This document shows positions 6,746 to 13,018 of a stretch of DNA of 13,018 nucleotides, in pieces. This DNA comes from Planctomycetota bacterium. GTDB lineage: Bacteria > Planctomycetota > Phycisphaerae > WQYP01. The position numbers were made by a program, and so were the translations under genes. The DNA lies in the NCBI GenBank assembly GCA_021805585.1, contig JAJZEY010000048.1:1-13018 (forward strand). The letters run 5' to 3'. Each line of letters starts with the position of its first letter. Position 1 is the first letter of the stretch. Below the pieces are notes generated by a model. That model was not told the origin of the DNA, searched no databases, and saw only the letters and a program-made list of their open reading frames with translations.

Positions 6746-9700
6746 ATGCGGCGTTCGACATGCTGCGGGCTGCTGGTTATGGCAGCGGCTTGTTTCATGT
6801 CCTCTTTTGCTTCAATCGCCCGGACCGCGGCATCGCAATTGCCGGCCCCAATCGCCCCTGGTGCCGCGCTTAAATCGCAAGTGCCTTCTGATCATGCATT
6901 GGCAGCCCGTGCACCCCGGCGGCTGCGATGCGACTTGGTCAGAAATCCACTGGGCGTACAAAATAATCAGCCATTATTCACCTGGACCGCGCCGCGGTTG
7001 AACGCACTGCTGGCCCAACGTGATTATCAGATTCAGGTGGCCGATTCCCGTACCCATCTTCTGGTGGATCACAAACTGCTTTGGAATTCGGGAAAAACGC
7101 GGTTGAATCCGGATTTTCCACCGCGCTTCGGTGGCCCGGTCCTGCGCCCCTTCACAACATATTATTGGCACCTGCGCGTCTGGGGAACCGATGGCTGGAA
7201 ATCAGGCTGGAGCAAACCGGCAAGCTGGCGGACCGGACCGCTGCGTAAAAGCGATTGGCGCGGCCAATGGATTACTTATCGGCCAAAAGCCGCAAATGGC
7301 TTTTATAAAGCGCCCGTCAATGCGTACTACGGACTTCCAACTCTGATTGGCGCGAATTGGATTCTTTCCAAAATGCCGCACCCATTGCTGGCGGCACCGG
7401 GCCTTTATCTGCTGCAACGCGCGTTTACGCTTCCCGCGGGCAGCGCCATTCTTCACGCCGACATGCTGATAGCCGCGGATGATTATTGCAAAATTTCCAT
7501 CAATGGCCATTCGCTGTTTGCGACCTTCAGTGCCCATTGGCGTAAACCGGTGGTGAAATTTGTTGGCAAATATCTGCATCCGGGCCGGAACGTGGTAACG
7601 GTTTTGCTGCAAAATGGCGGAAAGACCGGCAATCCGGCTGGCGTGCTGGCGGCTATCAATATTCTGGGTGCTGGCGGATACGACCGGCGAATTGTTACAG
7701 ACACCCGGTGGCAGGCGGTAAAATTACAAACGTCGGCAGGCTGGGCGAGCCAATTATTAGCGGCAACGCCGGCAATAATCGTAAAGCCATGGGGGGCCGG
7801 GCCGTGGGGACGTATCGCGGCATTAGGCTCTATTCCCATCCCCGCCCTGCACCCGCAATGGCTGCAAAACCGCCCAAGCCCGATTTTCCGCCACGTATTT
7901 GTGGCACCGGCGCATCTGCGGCGAGCCTGCCTTTTTATGGCCGGCCTCGGCTATTGGGTCGTGCGGATCAATGGAAAAAAAGTCGGATCGGGTGAAATAG
8001 AGGATACCAATTACAACTATTCCAAGGCGTCACCCTATCAGGCGTTTGATGTCAGCGATCTGCTGCATAAGGGACAGCCCAATGTCATGACGGTGGCATT
8101 AGGCAACGGCTGGTATAACGTCATTGAAAAAAATGTCTGGGGTTGGCAAAATGCCCCCTGGCGGCATTGGCCGCGATTCCTGTTGAATGTGCAACTCAAA
8201 TCGGCACACAAAACACGCTGGATCAGCACCGGCCCCGACTGGCGCGCCGCCGGTGGCCCCTGGCTGGCTGACAATGTTTACGCCGGCGAAGTGTACGATG
8301 CCGCACAACAGCCCAAGGGGTGGAATAATCCGGCGGTGGCGGACCGCCAATTTCCACACCACGCCCAGCCTGTTAAAGCGATTCCTTCCGGACCGCTGAC
8401 CGCGCAGCTTATGCCTTCCTGCCGCGTGCTGCGTCGTTTCAACCCGCTGACAATTACCGAGCCGCTGCGGCATATTTATGTCGTGAAGTTTCCCCAGAAC
8501 ATGTCCGGCTGGGTCACGCTGACGGCGCGCGGCCGTGCCGGCGTGCCTGTGGTCATTCGCTATGGCGAGCAGCTTTATGCAAATGGAACCATCAATCGCT
8601 CTTCCATTAATCCATTTGCCTTGTCCGGTTCATTTCAAACAGACACCTATATTCCCGCAAATAACAGGCCGTTTACCTATCATCCTGAATTCGCCTACAA
8701 CGGCTTTCAATATGTGCAAATATATGGTGTCCAGTCCAGACGCGATATTCTGGCCATTCATGCCGACTTTATTCACACGCCCATGGCCCGCACCGGCAAC
8801 TTTGCCTGTGGTAATCCGCTGCTTAATGCCATTGCACGTGCCGCCCGATACAGTTATCAGAGCAATTTCGTCGGTTATCCGACCGACTGTCCCACGCGTG
8901 AAAAAAATGGCTGGACCGCGGATGCCTGGGTGGCCGCGGCCACCGGCCTGTTTACCTATAACAACACGCCGGCGTATGCCAAGTGGCTCAATGATTTTGC
9001 GCGTCAGCAATCCGCCAACGGCAATCTGGCCTTGATCATTCCAAGTCCGGGCTGGCAAACAACCGAGTTTCACCCCGACTGGGAATCCGCCTATGAACAG
9101 GTCGCCTGGTTTGACTATGTATACACCGGCAATGGTGAAATAATTCGCGCACATTACAATGGAATTAAACGGTTCTTTACTTATATGCTGCGCCACTGCC
9201 CCGGCGGAATCGCCGCCGGGGGCGGATGGGAAATCGGCGATTGGGTTTCCGCGGGCAGGCGTCCCGATATTCGTTTTGTGCGTACCTGTCTGGTTTATCG
9301 CGATGCCGTGTTGCTGGCGCGCATGGCGGCAATTCTCGGTAAAAAGGCCGATCAGCGGACGTTTGTGGCCCATGCGACACGGATACGCCGCGCATTTAAC
9401 GCAATGTATTACAAAGGCCGCGGCGTGTATGAAAATGGTGGTCAGACCGCCCAGGCCATGCCTTTGTATTTTGGCCTGGTACCCGCCCGGCGGCGGATCG
9501 CGGCGGCGGACAAACTTGTCGCGGATGTGCACGCTAAAAATGACCATCTTTCGGTTGGCCTGCTTGGCGATCGATGTCTGTTTCGCGTGTTATCACGCTT
9601 TGGTCATACCGCATTGGCTTATCGTATCGCCACGCAAACGACCTATCCCAGTTACGGCCTTTGGTTTACGCGCGGGGCCACAACCCTGTGGGAGGAATGG

Positions 9701-10135
9701 GACGGGGGCGGATCGCATAACCATATCATGTTTGGCGATATTCTTGGCTGGATGTACAACGACCTTGCGGGCATCAAGCCGGACTCCGGGAATCCAGGCT
9801 TTCGTACGATCCTTATTTCACCGCATCCGGTGCGCGCGCTACCCTGGGCGTCGGCCACATATAAAAGCCATTTCGGAAACGTTGCCTGCAAATGGCAATG
9901 GCATAAGAAATCTATATGGCTGAATATATCTATTCCTCCGGCGGCATCCGGTGTCATTACACTTCCCGGCACCGGAAATGGCCCGATTTTATGCAACGGC
10001 CGGCTTCTGACGCACAAAACGCCCGGAGTCATCAAAATGACGGCATTCAAACAGCCTGATCCCCACACAACGCTTACCGTTGCGCCCGGGAAGTATTGGT
10101 TCGCCTATCACCCACGGCCGAATTACGGTCAATAA
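6746..10135 (+). CDS. Secreted alpha-L-rhamnosidase, glycoside hydrolase family 78
   Basis: GH78 enzymes remove terminal alpha-L-rhamnose from plant or algal polysaccharides and glycosides by an inverting mechanism. The predicted 1129-residue protein begins with a signal peptide (MRRSTCCGLLVMAAACF, then small residues). In order it has: an Ig-like domain (about 50-170), a jelly-roll-like module (about 220-310), a Bac_rhamnosid_N-type module with ADNVYAGEVYD near 508, a beta-sandwich (about 555-680), the (alpha/alpha)6 catalytic barrel (about 685-1005) and a C-terminal beta domain. The catalytic segment PTDCPTREKNGWTADA holds D714, E719 and D726. The likely general base is E983 in TTLWEEWDGG, followed by the typical SHNHIMFGDILGWMY. 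The start is uncertain: 6746 gives the cleanest signal peptide but has no ribosome site; in-frame ATGs at 6719 and 6701 are alternatives. AAAC in the signal region is a poor lipobox. Cleavage after SFASIA or ARTAA is possible. The gene ends at a strong terminator and converges on an alpha-galactosidase. Confidence 0.93.
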   Translation: MRRSTCCGLLVMAAACFMSSFASIARTAASQLPAPIAPGAALKSQVPSDHALAARAPRRLRCDLVRNPLGVQNNQPLFTWTAPRLNALLAQRDYQIQVADSRTHLLVDHKLLWNSGKTRLNPDFPPRFGGPVLRPFTTYYWHLRVWGTDGWKSGWSKPASWRTGPLRKSDWRGQWITYRPKAANGFYKAPVNAYYGLPTLIGANWILSKMPHPLLAAPGLYLLQRAFTLPAGSAILHADMLIAADDYCKISINGHSLFATFSAHWRKPVVKFVGKYLHPGRNVVTVLLQNGGKTGNPAGVLAAINILGAGGYDRRIVTDTRWQAVKLQTSAGWASQLLAATPAIIVKPWGAGPWGRIAALGSIPIPALHPQWLQNRPSPIFRHVFVAPAHLRRACLFMAGLGYWVVRINGKKVGSGEIEDTNYNYSKASPYQAFDVSDLLHKGQPNVMTVALGNGWYNVIEKNVWGWQNAPWRHWPRFLLNVQLKSAHKTRWISTGPDWRAAGGPWLADNVYAGEVYDAAQQPKGWNNPAVADRQFPHHAQPVKAIPSGPLTAQLMPSCRVLRRFNPLTITEPLRHIYVVKFPQNMSGWVTLTARGRAGVPVVIRYGEQLYANGTINRSSINPFALSGSFQTDTYIPANNRPFTYHPEFAYNGFQYVQIYGVQSRRDILAIHADFIHTPMARTGNFACGNPLLNAIARAARYSYQSNFVGYPTDCPTREKNGWTADAWVAAATGLFTYNNTPAYAKWLNDFARQQSANGNLALIIPSPGWQTTEFHPDWESAYEQVAWFDYVYTGNGEIIRAHYNGIKRFFTYMLRHCPGGIAAGGGWEIGDWVSAGRRPDIRFVRTCLVYRDAVLLARMAAILGKKADQRTFVAHATRIRRAFNAMYYKGRGVYENGGQTAQAMPLYFGLVPARRRIAAADKLVADVHAKNDHLSVGLLGDRCLFRVLSRFGHTALAYRIATQTTYPSYGLWFTRGATTLWEEWDGGGSHNHIMFGDILGWMYNDLAGIKPDSGNPGFRTILISPHPVRALPWASATYKSHFGNVACKWQWHKKSIWLNISIPPAASGVITLPGTGNGPILCNGRLLTHKTPGVIKMTAFKQPDPHTTLTVAPGKYWFAYHPRPNYGQ

Positions 10136-10145
10136 CCACTGATTC

Positions 10146-10183
10146 CCGCAAGGCCGGCCCGCGGCCATGCGGAACCTTTTTTT
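10146..10183 (+). terminator. Intrinsic terminator of the GH78 gene
   Basis: CCGCA (10146-10150) pairs with TGCGG (10168-10172), and GGCCG (10152-10156) with CGGCC (10062 offset from the loop, 10162-10166), separated by one A-A mismatch and closed by a five-base loop, GCCCG. Four bases later is a run of seven T (10177-10183). The structure begins ten bases after the GH78 stop codon, so it fits the end of that transcript. Confidence 0.8.
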
Positions 10184-10486
10184 AAGCAGATAATCGGGTG
10201 CGGACGGCCGGGCTGGCCACGCACCGATCCACGCCTGTTTTGCGGGTTGGTCGCTGAAGCGTCAGGCGTTCGCTGCCGATTCGTACGGGATATATGTGTA
10301 GCTTTTTGCCACCCTGCATTGTCCGGGCCGCCTGCCGCATTGGCCAGGGCCTTTTTCAGTGAATCCGGGGGCTGAATTCAATGCAGCGCTCCCGATCAAA
10401 AGCATTGCAGCCTTTCCATCTTTAATGACGGTCAATCCGTGGCAACGCCAATACTGAAGACGCCCGTCATTTGCGATAGCTTTCCA
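10184..10486. other. Intergenic region between convergent GH78 and GH27 genes
   Basis: No gene is recognised. GGTGCG (10197-10202) and CGCACC (10220-10225) form the outer arms of a hairpin with inner GGCC pairs, but no T-tract follows on either strand. On the minus strand the GH27 frame stays open for 74 codons past its TGA, from 10486 to a TGA at 10264-10262. The translated tail resembles no domain I know and is not called as a gene. No clear terminator for GH27 is seen. Confidence 0.5.
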
Positions 10487-12535
10487 TCAGTCATCAATTG
10501 CTGTTGGCGTACCAACCTTAAGCATGATGGCGCTATGCGCGGGAATGGTTGCCCGGAAGGTGGATTTTGTTCCCAAGTCTTTCCGCTGCCACAAATCCCG
10601 CAACCGTTGCTTGCCATTCATGGACTTGCCGCCGCGACGCATCACCGGATCGACGATATCCCAAGATGGAATATGAACGCTTCCCGGTGTTAATCCAAGG
10701 TTAAATATCGCCACGGCAACTGTGCCATCCCACAAGGGACGTGCCCACACTTCCAGCGATCCCTGCCGGTCCACACGCTGCGCCTGCATGCCCAGTTCAT
10801 CCTGGTTGACCGCCAGAACTTCAGTATTGGTCATCAGGTCGGTCGTGAATTTATTAAGCTTTTCAAGATCACAACCCAGAAGCAGGGGCGCTGCCAGCAT
10901 GCACCACAGGGTTATATGCGTAAGCTGTTCATGCGGCGTAAGCTTGGTCCAATGCAGCGGGCCGTCTTCAAAATATCCCCAGCCCACGACCAGCATGTCC
11001 GGATCATTCCAATGCCCCGGCCCGGCGAACGGAAATAACATGCCGTCGCTGCCAAAGCCGTTACTGATCATCGACCCCCAAGAGTCGTTTATGTCACCAC
11101 TGATCCGATAGCTATTGCCCCATACCGGAGATTTGCCCGCCCATGTCCAGACGTGTCCCATCCCATATTGGCACAGGCTGAAGAATATATCGCGTCCGGA
11201 TCTTCGCAACGCCTCGCCCATTTCGCGATAGGGCTTGATGTATTGTTCCAGGTCGGGATGTTTCGGAACTTCATTGCCGTAGCTGCACCAGTCATATTTC
11301 AGATAATCCACCCCCCAGCGGGCGTAGGTGTTGGCGTCCTGTGATACGTGGCCAAAACTGGCGGTGTGGCCGCCGCAGGTGGTCGGGCCGGGCGATGAAT
11401 ACAGGCCAAACCGCAGGCCTTTGCTGTGCACGTAGTCCACAATCTTTTTCATATCACCGAATTTATCGGTGGTCTTAATTTCGCCATCCGCAGTGCGGCC
11501 ATTCTGCCAGCCGTCATCAATATTGATGTAATTAAACCCCTTGGCCGCTAAACCACTTTTCACCATGGCATCGGCGGCGGCGCGGGTGCGTCTGGCGTCA
11601 TTGTCCATGCCATAGGCATTCCATGAATTCCATCCCATCTGTGGAGTCAGACCCAGTTTGTTTTCACCGGCTACCAGCCGCAGCGTGCGATGTGCGGTGC
11701 CCAGGCTGTTGGTTGCGGTAAGCCTGACTTTATATTCCCCGGCCTGACTAAATTTTCCCGTTATTAACCCATCGCTATCCATGGTCAGGCCTGCTGGTAA
11801 TCCTTTTGCGGAAACGGCTATCGGAGCATTTCCGGTATATGGCACCTTGAATAAAAAATCATGCCCCGGCGTCGCGCCGACTACACGCGGGCCATGGAAT
11901 TCCGGTGTTTCCGGATCGCCGCCGGCTATTTGCGGATAATCATGGGACCCCGGATATGCGGACATTGCCACCGGCTTAAACTTAGATCCGGGCATCATGG
12001 TAATAACCGGATCCAGCCAGTCGGCATGATCCCACGTGATTGCATTTAAGCCCGGCCTTACCCAAAGCGTCAACTCTCTGGCCCCCCGCAAATTGACGCT
12101 GATCGTCCGTGCCGGATCTCCCACGCGCATTACCGGCGTGCGAGCTTTGACTTTACCATCCACCAGCACTTCAAAAATGACAGCGCCTATCTTTGCCGCT
12201 TCATCATCCACGGCCACTTTGGCGGTAAAGCGCTGGGCTGATTTGTTTAAATTTATACGAAATATACTTTCCGCATGTGCGCCAATTCCATGTGGATAGA
12301 TCGTACCTCCGGCTTTTAATGGATTGCCGTCGATACTTTTGTTTTTGTTCGGGTGTCCATAGCCCACAACCATCAGACGTAAATTAAGATCTTCCACCCG
12401 GACGACTCGTGTGGCCATTGCCGCCGCCGATGCCGAACTCTCACCGACGGTCCCGATCATCGCCATGACCGCGGTCGCCGCAGCGGCTTTCACTACATCC
12501 CGCCGGTCATAACGCTGACTCTTAATTTTGGCCAT
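10487..12535 (-). CDS. Exported alpha-galactosidase, family GH27, with NPCBM and putative-Ig domains
   Basis: GH27 enzymes cleave terminal alpha-D-galactose from galactomannans, oligosaccharides or glycoconjugates with retention of configuration. The 682-residue product starts with a twin-arginine-like signal: YDRRDVVK (R11, R12) and then an alanine-rich hydrophobic segment to about residue 39. An NPCBM-type carbohydrate-binding domain spans about 43-182 (YPHGIGAHAES is characteristic). A putative-Ig domain follows at about 215-293 (KGLPAGLTMDSDGLITG). The GH27 barrel and its C-terminal beta domain run from about 297 to the end, opening with MGWNSWNAYG at 300. The nucleophile is D415 in YLKYDWCS; the acid/base is D481 in RISGDINDSW. 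The ending IPAHSAIMLKV is normal for the family. The start at 12535 has GGAG (complement of 12543-12546) seven bases upstream; the longer frame to 12607 has no such site and would bury the signal. It converges on the GH78 gene. Confidence 0.94.
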   Translation of the reverse strand: MAKIKSQRYDRRDVVKAAAATAVMAMIGTVGESSASAAAMATRVVRVEDLNLRLMVVGYGHPNKNKSIDGNPLKAGGTIYPHGIGAHAESIFRINLNKSAQRFTAKVAVDDEAAKIGAVIFEVLVDGKVKARTPVMRVGDPARTISVNLRGARELTLWVRPGLNAITWDHADWLDPVITMMPGSKFKPVAMSAYPGSHDYPQIAGGDPETPEFHGPRVVGATPGHDFLFKVPYTGNAPIAVSAKGLPAGLTMDSDGLITGKFSQAGEYKVRLTATNSLGTAHRTLRLVAGENKLGLTPQMGWNSWNAYGMDNDARRTRAAADAMVKSGLAAKGFNYINIDDGWQNGRTADGEIKTTDKFGDMKKIVDYVHSKGLRFGLYSSPGPTTCGGHTASFGHVSQDANTYARWGVDYLKYDWCSYGNEVPKHPDLEQYIKPYREMGEALRRSGRDIFFSLCQYGMGHVWTWAGKSPVWGNSYRISGDINDSWGSMISNGFGSDGMLFPFAGPGHWNDPDMLVVGWGYFEDGPLHWTKLTPHEQLTHITLWCMLAAPLLLGCDLEKLNKFTTDLMTNTEVLAVNQDELGMQAQRVDRQGSLEVWARPLWDGTVAVAIFNLGLTPGSVHIPSWDIVDPVMRRGGKSMNGKQRLRDLWQRKDLGTKSTFRATIPAHSAIMLKVGTPTAIDD

Positions 12536-12657
12536 AAATATTCTCCGCAAGCTATGAATGTGTATACCAACATTGGCATCCGCCGCCGAATTGACTCCGG
12601 CTCGCATGTCCGCCCTTGGTAATCTACTGCGCCTTTGGCGTGATGTCTATCCACAAG

Positions 12658-12687
12658 CGGACGACACGGGTCTGCCATTTTTTCTGG
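12658..12687 (+). repeat. Dispersed repeat, diverged copy D
   Basis: It begins CGGACGACACGGGTCTGCC and continues with a T-rich run and CTGG. Copy B, 127 bases downstream, begins CGGACGACACACGGGTTTGCC-like sequence with a two-base AC insertion and continues with T-rich sequence and CCGG. The GGGTCTGCC block is identical to copy A at 4088-4096. Confidence 0.5.
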
Positions 12688-12784
12688 CGTGGTGCGGTTT
12701 TTCGTCGTCACAGCCCACATTTTTTAACGCCAAAGCCACTTCATGTAATCCAAAATGGCCTGACGCCCGATTTATTGGCAGACC

Positions 12785-12842
12785 CGGACGACACACGGGT
12801 TTGCCCGTTTTTATCCGGAAGGGAAAATATTGCATAGATGGA
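12785..12842 (+). repeat. Dispersed repeat, copy B, with a terminator-like hairpin
   Basis: Positions 12797-12842 match copy A (4088-4133) at 42 of 46 bases. In this copy ACGGG (12795-12799) and CCCGT (12804-12808) pair around TTTG and are followed by TTTTT, giving the shape of an intrinsic terminator. Copy A can form only three of these pairs, so the terminator shape is not conserved. No plus-strand gene precedes it in the window. Confidence 0.75.
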
Positions 12843-12881
12843 CGGGTCTGCTGCAGGAAAGCCATGTCATTCCTGCGCCGC

Positions 12882-12896
12882 CGACGACGACGACGA
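12882..12896 (+). repeat. Short tandem repeat (CGA)5
   Basis: Five uninterrupted CGA triplets lie immediately left of the hairpin-bearing repeat. Such a tract can vary in copy number by slippage. It is in non-coding sequence as far as can be seen. Confidence 0.6.
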
Positions 12897-12920
12897 TTGT
12901 CGGGCGAGACGCCCGCCCCC
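12896..12920 (+). repeat. Hairpin-bearing repeat flanking the putative intron
   Basis: It reads ATTGTC, then GGGCG-AGA-CGCCC (hairpin 12902-12914), then GCCCCC. It is the same element as the minus-strand copy at 4288-4313, differing by a loop base and the short spacer before CCCCC. The match ends at 12920, one base before the putative intron begins, making this the presumed 5' exon flank. Confidence 0.65.
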
Positions 12921-13018
12921 GTGCGATGGAGAGTGTATTGAGTCAGGGGGATGTAAGTTCCCTCCGGGCCGATGTTCCGGTCCGTAGTCGAAGGTAACCG
13001 CGTTGCCGCGAGGCAGGG
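12921..13018 (+). mobile_element. Putative group II intron, 5' end (domain I start), truncated by the window edge
   Basis: Group II introns are self-splicing, retromobile RNAs that begin GUGYG. This segment begins GTGCGATGG and continues with GAGTCA. Three consecutive hairpins follow: GGGGGA/TCCCTC (12946-12951 with 12959-12964, loop TGTAAGT), GGGCCG/CGGTCC (12966-12971 with 12978-12983, loop ATGTTC), and TGCC-GCGA-GGCA (13004-13015) closed by a GNRA tetraloop. A start of GTGCG, a GTCA-like segment and a first short stem mirrors the 5' end of known bacterial group II introns such as Ll.LtrB, and the GTAGTCGAAGGTAAC segment also looks familiar from such introns. The insertion is directly downstream of a GC-rich hairpin in a repeat that has an uninterrupted copy at 4288-4313. 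The catalytic domains, the intron-encoded reverse transcriptase and the 3' end would be outside the window, so the call is provisional; another structured RNA is the main alternative. Confidence 0.55.

Larger units (their letters stand above)
12536..12920. other. Repeat-rich region upstream of the GH27 gene
   Basis: No gene is recognised on either strand. The GH27 promoter should lie here; TATACA on the minus strand (complement of 12561-12566) is a possible -10 but lacks a matching -35. The rest holds two tandem relatives of the dispersed repeat (12658-12687 and 12785-12842), five CGA triplets and the hairpin-bearing repeat next to the putative intron. Confidence 0.6.

Noticed and set aside
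6746..6829. Lipoprotein signal in the GH78 N-terminus (cysteine after AAA)
   Set aside because: The residue at -3 is alanine rather than leucine, and the hydrophobic region continues past the cysteine, so an ordinary signal peptide is more likely.
12558..12941. 127-codon open frame on the plus strand upstream of GH27
   Set aside because: It crosses repeat copies D and B, the CGA tract and the putative intron boundary, and includes a run of arginines from the CGA repeat; it looks like a chance opening.
13000..13010. CCGCGTTGCCGCG shared between the window end and the palindrome at 4252-4269
   Set aside because: A short GC-rich match within the putative intron hairpin, with no flanking similarity; probably coincidence.
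12921..13018. SRP RNA, tmRNA or riboswitch at the right edge
   Set aside because: The conserved cores of these RNAs are not visible, whereas the GTGCG start and the abrupt repeat boundary fit a group II intron better.

Overview
The window is GC-rich bacterial chromosome with seven protein-coding genes. Two are carbohydrate-active enzymes that look exported; the rest are housekeeping or unassigned. Large exported GH78 and GH27 enzymes with NPCBM and putative-Ig modules, a FIST protein and many genes with weak ribosome sites suggest a Planctomycetes-like organism (perhaps Phycisphaerae), but this is inference and no rRNA or other marker is present.

Layout. At the left edge (minus strand) is the 5' end of an AAA-type ATPase gene, preceded by two palindromic operator-like repeats. 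From 742 to 3979 there is a tight plus-strand operon: glutamate dehydrogenase, a major facilitator transporter and PurN, with each downstream start overlapping the preceding stop as ATGA. A gap of about 560 bases (3980-4536) holds several copies of interspersed repeats and the promoter of the next unit. That unit is a FIST-domain protein followed by a CYTH-domain protein (4537-6363). A large secreted alpha-L-rhamnosidase (GH78, 6746-10135) ends at a strong intrinsic terminator. It converges on a minus-strand alpha-galactosidase (GH27, 12535-10487) with a twin-arginine-like signal, an NPCBM domain and a putative-Ig domain.

The right end (12536-13018) is non-coding. It carries further copies of the 3980-4536 repeats, then what I read as the 5' end of a group II intron (from 12921), starting GTGCG and folding into consecutive small hairpins. 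The repeat copy at 12896-12920 matches the copy at 4288-4313 until exactly the base where the putative intron begins, so the 4288-4313 copy behaves like an unoccupied version of the insertion site.

How the genes may work together: the two glycoside hydrolases would release rhamnose and galactose from plant or algal polysaccharides outside the cytoplasm. Glutamate dehydrogenase and PurN act in nitrogen and purine metabolism, and the transporter between them has no identifiable substrate. The FIST and CYTH pair may be a sensing and nucleotide-handling unit, but no substrate can be read from sequence. I see no tRNA, rRNA or CRISPR array. The most notable signals are the intron insertion boundary, the dispersed repeat family, the operator-like repeats at the left end and the FIST/CYTH pairing. 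I did not find a clearly new multi-gene system.
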